Part shown: positions 8,572 through 17,607 of the stretch, piece after piece
Layout: each line of letters opens with the position of its first letter
Numbering within the stretch: position 1 is the stretch's first letter
Assembly (NCBI RefSeq): GCF_035658495.1
Contig: NZ_CP141944.1
Location: 3,188,001-3,252,000 of the forward strand
Reading direction: 5' to 3'
DNA length: 64,000 bases
From: Novosphingobium sp. RL4
GTDB taxonomy: Bacteria; Pseudomonadota; Alphaproteobacteria; Sphingomonadales; Sphingomonadaceae
Notes under the pieces: model-generated
Databases searched by the model: none
Seen by the model: only the letters and a program-made list of their open reading frames with translations
What the model was told of the DNA's origin: nothing
Program-made: the position numbers and the translations under genes

Positions 8572-9572
8572 GCGCCCAGGGAAGTACCGAACTCGTAGCC
8601 GTCGATATCGGCGGCACGCACGCACGCTTCGCGCTGGCCGCAGTCGATGGACAGGGCCAGATCACGCTGGACGAGCCGGTCACGCTCCACACCAGCGACC
8701 ACGGCAGCTTCCAGCTCGCCTGGCAGGCCTTCCGTGAGCGGAACGGCGGGACAGTCCCGCCGGCGGTATCGATTGCCATCGCCGGTCCGGTCGGCGGCGA
8801 CGTGATCCGTTTCACCAACAACCCGTGGATCATCCGCCCCGGCCTGATCCCCGAAAAGCTGGGCGTGGAACGCTACACCGTGGTCAACGACTTCGCGGCG
8901 GTGGCCTATGCCGTGGCGCTGGCGCCGGAAGACCAGTTCCTGCATCTGGCCGGACCGGACGTGCCGCTGCCGGTATCGGGCACGCTCAGCGTGCTCGGCC
9001 CGGGCACCGGGCTTGGCGTGGCGCACTTGTGGCGCAACGGCCTGCCCCACGGCCAGGGCGGGTTCTACCACGTGCAGGCGACCGAAGGCGGCCATACCGA
9101 CTATGCGCCGCTGGACCTGATCGAGGACGCGATCCTCGCCCGTCTGCGCAAGCGGCACAACCGCGTCTCCACCGAGCGCGTCGTCTCCGGCCCCGCCATC
9201 GTCGACATCTACCAGACGCTCGCCGCCATGGAGAACCGCGCGGTTCACGATATGACCGACGTCGATATCTGGACTGCGGGCACCAACCTTTCCGACCCGC
9301 TGGCCGCCGCCGCCGTCGACCGTTTCTGCCTGGCACTCGGCAGCGCGGCTGGTGACTGCGCGCTGGCGCACGGCGCCAGCGGCGTCGTGATCGCCGGCGG
9401 GCTCGGCTACCGTATCCGCGAAACCATTCTGTCCTCGGGCTTTGCCGAGCGTTTCTGCGCCAAGGGCCGCTTTGCCGGCATGATGGCGCAGATGCCGGTC
9501 AAGCTCATCACCCATCCGCAGCCCGGCCTGTTCGGCGCGGCTGCCGCCTATGTCAGGGAGCACGTTCAATGA
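8568..9572 (+). CDS. glk: Glucokinase
   Basis: Phosphorylates glucose with ATP to feed zwf/edd/eda; 334 aa. The N-terminal phosphate-binding loop [33 protein letters not shown] and [12 protein letters not shown] mark the E. coli Glk (non-ROK) glucokinase family, and [12 protein letters not shown] lies near the C-terminus. The start is a GTG inside the edd stop (GTGA, 4-bp overlap), and its own stop overlaps the eda ATG in the same way. Confidence 0.93.
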   Translation: MSAQGSTELVAVDIGGTHARFALAAVDGQGQITLDEPVTLHTSDHGSFQLAWQAFRERNGGTVPPAVSIAIAGPVGGDVIRFTNNPWIIRPGLIPEKLGVERYTVVNDFAAVAYAVALAPEDQFLHLAGPDVPLPVSGTLSVLGPGTGLGVAHLWRNGLPHGQGGFYHVQATEGGHTDYAPLDLIEDAILARLRKRHNRVSTERVVSGPAIVDIYQTLAAMENRAVHDMTDVDIWTAGTNLSDPLAAAAVDRFCLALGSAAGDCALAHGASGVVIAGGLGYRIRETILSSGFAERFCAKGRFAGMMAQMPVKLITHPQPGLFGAAAAYVREHVQ

Positions 9573-10195
9573 GCAGCCCGTCCGAAGCCGTCGAAAAGGT
9601 CATGCGTCTGGCCCCGGTGATCCCGGTGCTGGTGATCGAGGATATCGAACACGCCCTGCCGATCGCCGAAGCGCTCGTCGCGGGCGGGTTGCCCGCGCTC
9701 GAAGTGACGCTGCGCACCGAATGCGCGATCGAGGCGATCAAGGTGATGAAGCAGGTTCCCGGCGCCGTGGTCGGCGCGGGCACCGTGCTTTCGCCCGACG
9801 ACCTGAAGCGCTCCATCGATGCGGGCGCCGAATTCATCGTCTCGCCCGGCCTCACCCCGATGCTGGCCGAAGCCGCCTACAAGTCGCAGATCCCGTTCCT
9901 GCCCGGCACCGCCAATGCCAGCGACGTGATGTTCGCACTGGAATGCGGGTTCGACCGGCTGAAGTTCTTCCCCGCCATGGCGGCGGGCGGTCCTCCGGCC
10001 CTGAAGGCGATCTCTGCCCCGCTGTTCAAGGCCAAGTTCTGCCCGACCGGCGGCGTCACCCCTGAAAACGCCCCCGAATGGCTGGCGCTTGATGCCGTGC
10101 TCTGCGTCGGCGGCAGCTGGATGGTGCCCAAGGGCAAGCCCGATGTGGCGAAGATCGAGGCGGCCGCCCGCCTCGCCGCGGGGCTCCCGCGATGA
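9569..10195 (+). CDS. eda: KDPG aldolase (KHG/KDPG aldolase)
   Basis: Cleaves KDPG to pyruvate and glyceraldehyde 3-phosphate, the last reaction of the pathway; 208 aa, normal size. LEVTLRTE holds the catalytic Glu, RLKFFPA the Schiff-base Lys, and AGTVLSPDDL and KFCPTGGVTPEN the phosphate-binding regions. It overlaps glk (upstream) and the PEPC-like gene (downstream) by 4 bp each, so edd, glk, eda and the next gene look like one translationally coupled unit. Confidence 0.94.
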   Translation: MSSPSEAVEKVMRLAPVIPVLVIEDIEHALPIAEALVAGGLPALEVTLRTECAIEAIKVMKQVPGAVVGAGTVLSPDDLKRSIDAGAEFIVSPGLTPMLAEAAYKSQIPFLPGTANASDVMFALECGFDRLKFFPAMAAGGPPALKAISAPLFKAKFCPTGGVTPENAPEWLALDAVLCVGGSWMVPKGKPDVAKIEAAARLAAGLPR

Positions 10196-12978
10196 CGGGC
10201 GCGGCGCTGACCACGGTCGACGATCTCGACCGCCGCCTTCAGGAACTCCATGTCCTGACCGCCCAGACGCCGCTCTACAATCCGGTTTTCCAGCTGGGGC
10301 TCGAATTGTCGCGCCAGCTGGAAAACGGCGAAATGGGCCTCGACCAGATCGAGGCCCTCGTCGCCGAGATGGAGTGCGAGGGGCTGCGCGCCCGCGCCGC
10401 GCGGCTTGACCGCATGCTCGCCCCCATCGCCCCGGCCGAAAACGAAAAGCGGCTCGACGAGGCCGCCAGCGAAGAAGACTTCACCGCCTTCGCCGTGCGC
10501 TGGCAGCGCCCCGCCGCCCATGTCGTCTTCACCGGGCACCCGACGTTCCTGCTCTCCACCGCCCAGACCGAAGCCGTGACGCACGCCGCCTCCACCGGCG
10601 ATCACAGCGAGGCCACCGTCTGCGCCGCCTCGCCCGACCGTGACACGATCACGCTCGATTACGAGCACGGCAAGGCGATGGAGGCCATCGCGCGCGGCCA
10701 GAAGGCCCGCGACCGTATCAACGAACGCCTGTTCGACATTGCCGCCGCCCGCTGGCCCAAGCGCTGGAAGGGCCTGAACCCCATGCCCGTGCGCTTCGCC
10801 TCGTGGGTTGGCTACGACATGGACGGGCGCACCGATATCGGCTGGTCCACCTCGATCCGCTACCGGCTGGAGGAAAAGGCACAGCGTCTTGCCGGCTATG
10901 CCGCGATGCTGGAACATGCAGCCCCGGACACCGCAGCCAGGCTGGCCCGCGCCGGCACGCTCGCCGGGGACATGGCCGCGCACTTCGCGCAGGACTTCTC
11001 CTCGCCAGAGGCGCTGTCGGAAGCAGCCAACGCGCTCACCGCCGAACATCCCGACAAGCTCGTCAGCCTTGAAGACATCGTGAGCGGCCTCGAATACGAA
11101 GCGCGCCACGCCGATCAGGACCAGGCCCGCACACTGCTGGTCGCCGCCGCCGCCATGCGCGCGGACGGGCTTGGCATGGGCTGGATCCACTTCCGCGTGA
11201 ATGCCTCGCAGCTCCAGAACGCGATCCGCCTGCGCATCGACCCGGAAGGCAAGCTGAACCTCGCCAGCCAGGCCGCGCTGGTCCGCATGCGCGAGCTGCT
11301 GGCCGAAGTCCGCCCGCTCAGGTCGAACTTCGCCGCACTCGCCATCGAGAATTCCACCGCCGTGCGCCAGTTCCTGGCGATGGCGCAGATCCTCGCCCAT
11401 ATCGACGCGGATGCGCCGATCCGCATGCTCGTGGCCGAGTGCGAGGAGCCCACCACGATCCTCGCCGCGCTCTACTTCGCGCGGATGTTCGGGATCGACG
11501 AGAAAGTCGACGTCTCGCCGCTGTTCGAGACCGAAAGCGCGCTGGAGCATGGCGGCCGCTTCCTCGACGCGGTGCTGGCAGAACCCGCCTACCGCGAATA
11601 TGCCCACAAGCGCGGCCGCGTCTCGATCCAGACCGGCTTCTCGGACGCGGGCCGCTTCGTCGGGCAAGTTCCCGCCGCGCTCGCCATCGAGCGACTGCAG
11701 GGCCGCCTTTCCGAAGCCATGGTGGCGAACGGCCTCACCGACGTTTCGGCGCTGATCTTCAACACCCACGGCGAATCGATGGGCCGCGGCGCGCATCCCT
11801 CCAGCCTCAAGGACCGGTTCGACTGGCCGATGAGCCCCTGGGCCCGCCGCCGCTTCCTGCGCGCGGGTATCCGGCTGGAGCCCGAAGTCTCGTTCCAGGG
11901 CGGTGACGGTTATCTCTGGTTCGGGTCGGACGAACTGGCGCTCGCCACGCTCACCCGCATGGCCGAAATGCCGCTGTGGGGCGCCGACGCCGAAGCGCCG
12001 ACCGACCTGTTCTATCGCCGCACCGACCTCAGCCTCGATTTCTACCGCGCCATTCGCGGCGTGCAGCACGAGCATCTGGAAAGCAGCACTTACAGCCGCG
12101 CGATCACTGCCTTCGGTCTGGGGCTGCTCAACGATACCGGCAGCCGCAAGTCGCGCCGCCAGTCGGACCTTGCGGCCGACCGCTCGATGAGCCTGCGCCA
12201 GATCCGCGCGATCCCGCACAACGCGATCCTCCAGCAACTGGGCTATCCGGTGAACGTGATCGCCGGGATCGGCACCGCGTCCGACGGCAACCGCGAGGAA
12301 GTGGCCGCCCTGCTGCGCGAAAGCGAGCGCGGGCAGCAGTTGATGCGGCTTGCCCGGCATGCCAACGCGCTGGCCTCGATCAAGACGGTGGCGGCCTATG
12401 GCGAACTGTTCAACTCGGCCTACTGGGCCAGCCGCCCCTATCGCGGCGACGAGCAGCACATCGCGGGGGCCTGCCTCAAGCTGGCCGAATACCTGACCAA
12501 GGATGACCGCACCGGCGTCTATCGCCGCCTCGCCTCGCGCCTCAGGGTCGATGCGATGAAGCTGCACTTCCTGCTCGACCTGCTGCCGAACGAAGCGCCG
12601 CTGCCGGACCGCGAGCATACCCGCCGCAGCCTGGGCGTGCTGCAATCGCTTCGGATCGCCTTGTTCAAGCACATGTTCCTGCGTGTGGTCATGGTGCCGC
12701 AGTTCAGCCGCGCGAACGATATCAGCCGTGACGACGTGCTGGAGATGTTCTTCACCTTGCGTGTCGAGGACGGCCTCGCCCAGCTTCGCCGCGCCTTCCC
12801 GACGAGCTTCCCCTCGATCGACGATTTCAAGGTGGAACTGCCAAGCGATTATCCGGATTCAAGCGCGACCGGATATACCCCTATCCACCGCGACTACATC
12901 GATCCGATCGCACGCTCCTATGCGCTTTCACTGCGGATCACCACGGCGCTGGCGAACGAGTTCGGCGCCCACGGGTGA
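10192..12978 (+). CDS. Phosphoenolpyruvate-carboxylase-like protein with altered active-site motifs
   Basis: 928 aa, the size and overall pattern of PEP carboxylase, which makes oxaloacetate from PEP and bicarbonate. The signature motifs are changed. TAHPTE is TGHPTF (residues 114-119, His kept). GYSDSxKD is GFSDAGRF (482-489, Asp kept, Lys replaced by Arg). HGRGGxxGRGG is shortened to HGESMGRGAHP (526-536), losing the first Arg. PLFET with its metal-ligand Glu (E446) is kept. The C-terminus ends NEFGAHG rather than the usual xNTG. The start overlaps eda by 4 bp, so it is coupled to the Entner-Doudoroff genes. It may be a divergent anaplerotic carboxylase, or a paralogue that binds PEP-like ligands without normal catalysis. 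Confidence 0.8.
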   Translation: MTGAALTTVDDLDRRLQELHVLTAQTPLYNPVFQLGLELSRQLENGEMGLDQIEALVAEMECEGLRARAARLDRMLAPIAPAENEKRLDEAASEEDFTAFAVRWQRPAAHVVFTGHPTFLLSTAQTEAVTHAASTGDHSEATVCAASPDRDTITLDYEHGKAMEAIARGQKARDRINERLFDIAAARWPKRWKGLNPMPVRFASWVGYDMDGRTDIGWSTSIRYRLEEKAQRLAGYAAMLEHAAPDTAARLARAGTLAGDMAAHFAQDFSSPEALSEAANALTAEHPDKLVSLEDIVSGLEYEARHADQDQARTLLVAAAAMRADGLGMGWIHFRVNASQLQNAIRLRIDPEGKLNLASQAALVRMRELLAEVRPLRSNFAALAIENSTAVRQFLAMAQILAHIDADAPIRMLVAECEEPTTILAALYFARMFGIDEKVDVSPLFETESALEHGGRFLDAVLAEPAYREYAHKRGRVSIQTGFSDAGRFVGQVPAALAIERLQGRLSEAMVANGLTDVSALIFNTHGESMGRGAHPSSLKDRFDWPMSPWARRRFLRAGIRLEPEVSFQGGDGYLWFGSDELALATLTRMAEMPLWGADAEAPTDLFYRRTDLSLDFYRAIRGVQHEHLESSTYSRAITAFGLGLLNDTGSRKSRRQSDLAADRSMSLRQIRAIPHNAILQQLGYPVNVIAGIGTASDGNREEVAALLRESERGQQLMRLARHANALASIKTVAAYGELFNSAYWASRPYRGDEQHIAGACLKLAEYLTKDDRTGVYRRLASRLRVDAMKLHFLLDLLPNEAPLPDREHTRRSLGVLQSLRIALFKHMFLRVVMVPQFSRANDISRDDVLEMFFTLRVEDGLAQLRRAFPTSFPSIDDFKVELPSDYPDSSATGYTPIHRDYIDPIARSYALSLRITTALANEFGAHG

Positions 12979-12979
12979 A

Positions 12980-13022
12980 GAAGCGAAAGTGCCCCCGCTC
13001 ATCCGGCGGGGGCATGTGCTTC
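12980..13022. terminator. Bidirectional hairpin between PEPC-like gene and convergent secreted-protein gene
   Basis: Perfect 9-bp stem TGCCCCCGC/GCGGGGGCA (12990-12998 and 13006-13014, 7-nt loop), nested in an outer GAAGC/GCTTC pair. It fills the gap between two convergent genes. Confidence 0.75.
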
Positions 13023-13024
13023 AG

Positions 13025-13564
13025 CTAGCCCAGGGCCTTTTCCACAGTGGAAACGGCCTGCTCTATCGAAGTGCTGCGCGAACAGCGTCCGTCGCAGCGA
13101 TCGTCCTGCGACTTGAGAGTTTCGAGTATTCGCTCTGCCGCCGGCCTATTGCCCAGTTGAATTTCCGAAAGCGCAAGGCCCGTCATGGCGCCGGCATGCC
13201 GCGTTTTCCGGCTCATCAGCACGGACTTGAAATAGGTACGGGCCGACGCCGACTGGCCTGTGCCGAGCGAGGAAACGCCCTTCAGGAAATAGGTCTCGCT
13301 ATTGTTCGAGCGGTGGACGAGATCAGTCAATATCCGGTCTGCTTCGGCATATTTGCCTTCCGCAAGTAGAGTGCGCACCAGCGTCATTTGCGGACCGGCG
13401 CCTCGTCCCGGCCCGGAGAAGGCAGGCTGCATCGGAATGCCGGAAAAGGCTGGAACGCCCGGAGACCGATCCGCTCCGGCGGACAATGCGCCCGACTGAA
13501 GAACTTGAGAAAAGGCAGGCGTGGAAACGAGAGCCGCTGCCGCAAGCAAAATAGCCAGGCGCAT
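13025..13564 (-). CDS. Secreted TPR-like protein, function unknown
   Basis: 179 aa. The first ~20 residues (MRLAILLAAAALVSTPAFSQ) form a signal peptide. The rest contains two or three helical TPR-like repeats (TLLAEGKYAEADRILTDLV, LKGVSSLGTGQSASARTYF, GLALSEIQLGNRPAAERIL), so it is probably a periplasmic protein-binding scaffold. The ATG at 13564 is chosen because AAAGGA lies 7 nt upstream; an in-frame GTG at 13570 has no suitable site. Two Cys near the C-terminus (DRCDGRC) could form a disulfide. No partner is suggested by the neighbours. Confidence 0.7.
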   Translation of the reverse strand: MRLAILLAAAALVSTPAFSQVLQSGALSAGADRSPGVPAFSGIPMQPAFSGPGRGAGPQMTLVRTLLAEGKYAEADRILTDLVHRSNNSETYFLKGVSSLGTGQSASARTYFKSVLMSRKTRHAGAMTGLALSEIQLGNRPAAERILETLKSQDDRCDGRCSRSTSIEQAVSTVEKALG

Positions 13565-13648
13565 ATGCACATCCTTTCAACAATATGAAAAAACGTAACA
13601 TCGCGCCATCGCAGCGGTCAACGCTCCCCGTACGCAGCATTGATTTGT

Positions 13649-13673
13649 AAAAAACAGTGCATCTCCCGCACTG
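13649..13673 (-). terminator. Rho-independent terminator after GH130 gene
   Basis: On the minus strand, stem CAGTGC/GCACTG with a 7-nt loop is followed by six T. It lies 10 bp past the stop of the GH130 gene. Confidence 0.8.
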
Positions 13674-13682
13674 CGCTTCACA

Positions 13683-14993
13683 TCACGCCATCAGCTTCAA
13701 AAGCCCCTCGATCTCGCAGGTCGCGAAGCCGACTGTACTGTCGGAAATACCATATGGCAGAAGCAGCCGCTCCCCGACCTTGAGCGCACCGCATGTATAG
13801 ACCACGTTGGGCACGTAGCCCGAGCGATCCGCGTTTTCGGCGGTCAGCACCGGCTCCGTCGTGCGCGCCAGCACTTTCGACGGGTCCTTGAGGTCGAGCA
13901 ATGCGCAGCCGAGCGCGTATTTGCGCATCGCGCCGACACCGTGCGTGAACAGCAGCCAGCCATGCTCGGTGGGGATCGGGCTGCCGCAATTGCCGATCTG
14001 GATGAATTCCCAGGGGTACTTCGGCCCCATCAGCAGAACGCCGTCATCATCCCAGATGTCGAGCGAATCTGACCGGAGCAGAAACAGGTTCTTGCCGTCC
14101 TGCCTGCCGACCATGGCGAATTGCCCGTCGATCTTCTGCGGGAACAGCGCCATGCCCTTGTTGCGGCCCGCCCTGCCCCGGATCGGTTCGAGTTCGAACG
14201 CCCGGAAATCGCGGGTCCGCAACAGTTCGGAGCGAATGGAGCTGCCGGAATAGGCGGTGTAAGTGCCCACCCATTCGTAATCCCCGTCGCCGTGGTCGAA
14301 CCGCACGAGGCGCAAGTCTTCCAGTCCGCCGCGCTGCTGCTCGGTGATGGGGAAGATCACGGTGTTGGACAGGCTGGACTCCGGATGGCGATGGACCGCC
14401 ACCGTGCCGTCGGCATCGACCTCGCCTTCCTCGTCGAGTTCGACCGAGGTAGCGAAAGAGGCCTGCGGCCAGAGACAGAACGTCCCGTCGGCCTCGGCTA
14501 TGCCCTCGCGAAAGGCGATGGAACTGATGTGGCCTTCACCCACCGCTCGAAGCGACATGATGAAGCGCACCGCGCCGTCCTGCATGCCCGACTGGTCAGG
14601 CGCAGGCACGATCGAGGGATTCATCAGCGCCGCCGCCGCGAACGTGTATTCGTGGCAGAAATAGGCCCCGATCAGGCGCTGGCGGGTTTCCGAAAACTGC
14701 CCCGGATCGAGTTCGAGGTTCGCCGCGACCTCCAGAAAGCGGTCGGCGAATATATTCTCGGTCTGCCAGTGGCGTTCCTTGAAATCGCGCAGGACGCGTT
14801 CGTATTCGGAAGCAACCTGCTCCTCGCTGAGGCCCGCGATATCTTCCACCAGCTTGTTCGCACGGCCGCCGGGCGCGTTCTTGCCCTGCCAGCCAAGGTG
14901 GAACGGACGCAGCACGACTCGTGCCGGATCGGCATAGAGGCGAGTCTCGAAGACATGGAGCGGTTCAGACCAGACGTTCTCGGGCCGATTCAA
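13683..14993 (-). CDS. GH130-family glycoside phosphorylase
   Basis: Resembles GH130 phosphorylases, which reversibly phosphorolyse beta-mannosides. About 436 aa from a TTG start at 14993, chosen because GGAGGAGG lies 5-7 nt upstream; an in-frame GTG is near 15008. Features of the five-bladed propeller family are GGLEDLRLVRF (the EDxR segment), a central GRAGRNKGMALFPQ, and GWLLFTHGVG toward the C-terminus. The gene overlaps the end of the glycosyltransferase gene by 29 bp, so the two are surely co-expressed. Donor and acceptor sugars cannot be deduced; mannose 1-phosphate chemistry is inferred from the family. Confidence 0.8.
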   Translation of the reverse strand: MNRPENVWSEPLHVFETRLYADPARVVLRPFHLGWQGKNAPGGRANKLVEDIAGLSEEQVASEYERVLRDFKERHWQTENIFADRFLEVAANLELDPGQFSETRQRLIGAYFCHEYTFAAAALMNPSIVPAPDQSGMQDGAVRFIMSLRAVGEGHISSIAFREGIAEADGTFCLWPQASFATSVELDEEGEVDADGTVAVHRHPESSLSNTVIFPITEQQRGGLEDLRLVRFDHGDGDYEWVGTYTAYSGSSIRSELLRTRDFRAFELEPIRGRAGRNKGMALFPQKIDGQFAMVGRQDGKNLFLLRSDSLDIWDDDGVLLMGPKYPWEFIQIGNCGSPIPTEHGWLLFTHGVGAMRKYALGCALLDLKDPSKVLARTTEPVLTAENADRSGYVPNVVYTCGALKVGERLLLPYGISDSTVGFATCEIEGLLKLMA

Positions 14994-17310
14994 GCAATCC
15001 TCCTCCACGTCCGAGCGGTGCCGACACGGCAAGCTCGGCCAGAGCATAGTGCGAAAGTTGGAAGGCGAGAATGGATTCCGCGCCGCAATTGCCGTTCACT
15101 CCCCTCGGCGTGACCCCATCGCGGCATCGGCCCGTCGCAATGTCGGCCAGAACGACGCCGCGGTCGTTGCCGCCGAAGAACCAGCGCCAGGCCGTCATCG
15201 CATGTTCGGTCCAGAACGCACCGTTGGTGGCGCGCCATGCGCTGGCCGCCGCCTCGATCGCGGCCTGCGCTTCCAGCGGCTGCTGGTCGAACGGCAGATA
15301 GCTGTGCGGCTTGTGGAAGCTCTCCGAACCGATCGGCCGGAACTGCCCCCGCGCGGAAAGCTGCTGGCGGCAGATCCACTCCAGCGTTTCGAGCCCGGCG
15401 CCGATCCATGCTTCCTGGCCCAGCGCCAGCCCGGCCTCGATCAAGGCCTGCGGGAGGCGCGGATTATCGTAGCCGAGCACGGCCTCGAACCAGGCCCAGT
15501 CCGGCCGCCGACCGTGGCCGAGCAGCCGCATCAGGAAGTCGCCGCCCTCGCGCACGCAGGCGATGGCCGCCTGATGCTGCGGATGGCGGCGCAGCACGGC
15601 GCAGGCGCCGAGCATGGTGAAAGCCTTGGCGCGCGGCGCGTCCACGTCCGCCAGCGAGGGGAGCACAGTGTCGAAGAGTTGCAGGCCCCACTCCGCCAGC
15701 CCATGATCTCCGGCCCGCTCGGACGTCTGGCCGAGCGCCCAGACGGCACGGCCGTTCGAATCCTCGGAACCCTCGTCCTCGCACCATGACCGGTCGAAGC
15801 GCATGAAGTTGCGGAAGCGCCCGGCATCCGGGTTCCAGGCGAACTGTACGAAGGACGCGTAAGCCAGGCTCCATTTCATCCGCTCGCCCACCGGCAGCCC
15901 CCGCGCCACGTTCATGAGCATGAGCGCGCGGGCATTGTCGTCGAGGCAATAGCCATGGCGGCGATCGGGCACCACGCCGATGGAATGCTGGAGCATGCCG
16001 GTGGCATCGCTCATGGCGAGAACGGCGGAAAGGCCCGGCGTCGCGGTGATCGGCGGCAGCGCGGGATCGGGCGCGCGGGCGCGGGAGACCAGCCGCACGC
16101 TGGCATCGGCGAACCGGGGCCAGATCATCTCCCGTCCCCGCACCCAGGCGCGACGTTGCAGCGCGGCGAGTTCATCGGGATCGTCGAGCAGCGCCGTCAC
16201 GGCCTCGGCGATCGCCTCGCTGGAGCCGGGCTCGATCAGCTTGCCGATATCCTCGCCCAGCAGTTCGCGCGCATGAACGTAAGGCGTGGAAACCACGGCC
16301 TTGCCCAGCGCAACGGCGTAGCTGAGCGTGCCCGAGGTCGACTGCTGCAGCCCCGGATAGGGCGTGAGATAGATGTCGCAGGATTCAAGCTGATCAAGCA
16401 GGTCGTCGGTTTCGAGGAAGCGGTTTTCCCACGCGATATGATCCGCCACGCCCAGTTCGGCGGCGAGCGCCTCCAGTTCCTCGCGGTAAGCCTCACCCTC
16501 TCGTGCGACGAGATTGGGGTGCGTGGCGCCGACGATGCGATAGACCACCTCGGGATGCCGCGCGACGATCGCCGGCAGCGCGCCGATGGCATGTTCCAGC
16601 CCCTTGCCGCGTCCGAGCAGGCCGAAGGTCATCAGCACCTTGCGATCAGACAGGCCCTGACGCGCCTTGAATTCCTCGTGCCGACCGAACGGCCGGTCCG
16701 GCGCGCCATGCTCGATCACCTCGACGATGCGGGACGGCACCTCGTAACGGCTTTCCAGCAGATCGCGGGAACGGCGTGACATGACCATGATCCGCGAAGC
16801 CCGCGAGACCAGATGCCGCATGATAGCGTCCTGCCGCTCCGAAGGCTCGGACAGGACGGTATGCAGCGTGAGGACGAGAGGCGCCGCAAGGCGGTCCACG
16901 AAATCGAGTACCATCTCGCCGTCCGGCCCGCCGAAGATGCCGTATTCGTGCTGGACCCATACCGCATCCACCCCGGATTCGTTGATTTGCCGGGCGGCGC
17001 GGGCATAGTCCTGGGGATCGTTGCAGGTGATGGTGCCGGCGACGTGGCGGTAATCGAGCGGCAGTGCCGGATCGTCGAGGGCATGGACCTCTACCGCCAC
17101 TTCCGGGTGATGTTCGCGCAGCTTTTCGAAGATATCGGTCGTAAACGTCGCGATCCCGCACTTGCGAGGCGCGAAATTGCCGACAAGCGCGATACGCAAC
17201 AGTTCCTCCCCCTTGGGAGGCAAGGCCGGCGGAGTAACTTCGAAAATCGAACGTATCTTGTCTGAGCCCGATTTCTGGCCGGGTTCATCGTCACGAGGCA
17301 TCAGGTTCAT
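14965..17310 (-). CDS. GT4-type glycosyltransferase fused to a C-terminal helical sugar-binding/hydrolase-like domain
   Basis: About 781 aa. Residues ~40-400 form a GT-B glycosyltransferase: ALVGNFAPRKCGIATFTTDIF at the acceptor side, VWVQHEYGIFGG, FGLLGRGKGLEHAI, and the nucleotide-sugar motif YPGLQQSTSGTLSYAVALGKAVVSTPY. Residues ~430-770 look like an (alpha/alpha)n-barrel domain with RHGYCLDDNARALM, FRNFMRFDRSW and ESILAFQLSHYALAEL. There is no signal peptide, so it is cytoplasmic. The ATG at 17310 is used; a GTG lies two codons upstream. Co-transcription with a GH130 phosphorylase suggests one machine that builds and trims an oligosaccharide. Confidence 0.8.
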   Translation of the reverse strand: MNLMPRDDEPGQKSGSDKIRSIFEVTPPALPPKGEELLRIALVGNFAPRKCGIATFTTDIFEKLREHHPEVAVEVHALDDPALPLDYRHVAGTITCNDPQDYARAARQINESGVDAVWVQHEYGIFGGPDGEMVLDFVDRLAAPLVLTLHTVLSEPSERQDAIMRHLVSRASRIMVMSRRSRDLLESRYEVPSRIVEVIEHGAPDRPFGRHEEFKARQGLSDRKVLMTFGLLGRGKGLEHAIGALPAIVARHPEVVYRIVGATHPNLVAREGEAYREELEALAAELGVADHIAWENRFLETDDLLDQLESCDIYLTPYPGLQQSTSGTLSYAVALGKAVVSTPYVHARELLGEDIGKLIEPGSSEAIAEAVTALLDDPDELAALQRRAWVRGREMIWPRFADASVRLVSRARAPDPALPPITATPGLSAVLAMSDATGMLQHSIGVVPDRRHGYCLDDNARALMLMNVARGLPVGERMKWSLAYASFVQFAWNPDAGRFRNFMRFDRSWCEDEGSEDSNGRAVWALGQTSERAGDHGLAEWGLQLFDTVLPSLADVDAPRAKAFTMLGACAVLRRHPQHQAAIACVREGGDFLMRLLGHGRRPDWAWFEAVLGYDNPRLPQALIEAGLALGQEAWIGAGLETLEWICRQQLSARGQFRPIGSESFHKPHSYLPFDQQPLEAQAAIEAAASAWRATNGAFWTEHAMTAWRWFFGGNDRGVVLADIATGRCRDGVTPRGVNGNCGAESILAFQLSHYALAELAVSAPLGRGGGLLESARERLV

Positions 17311-17607
17311 GCGCACCCCGTCTGCATAATGGAGGAGATTGCTTGCTCAATTCGCGAGCATGGCATGAGTTTCCCGCTGCACTGCAAAAAACTTCACATA
17401 ACGCGCCAAAACGGTGCCAAATGGCGACCTGCCGAACGAACCGCGTCCCTGCGTTCACATCTGCACGGTCGCGACTCGGAATCGTGCTGCACTTGCTGCC
17501 TAAAAGTATAGACAAAAAAGCGCCGCTTACCCCTGGGCGGCATGGACTTACCCATGGCCGTTTCCTATGTCGTTCCATAACGCGCAACAGAGAAACGACG
17601 GGAACCG

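Noticed and set aside
9877..12672. 931-codon open frame antisense to the PEPC-like gene
   Set aside because: Low-complexity composition typical of the opposite strand of GC-rich genes, no family resemblance, and it lies wholly over well-supported eda/PEPC-like coding sequence.
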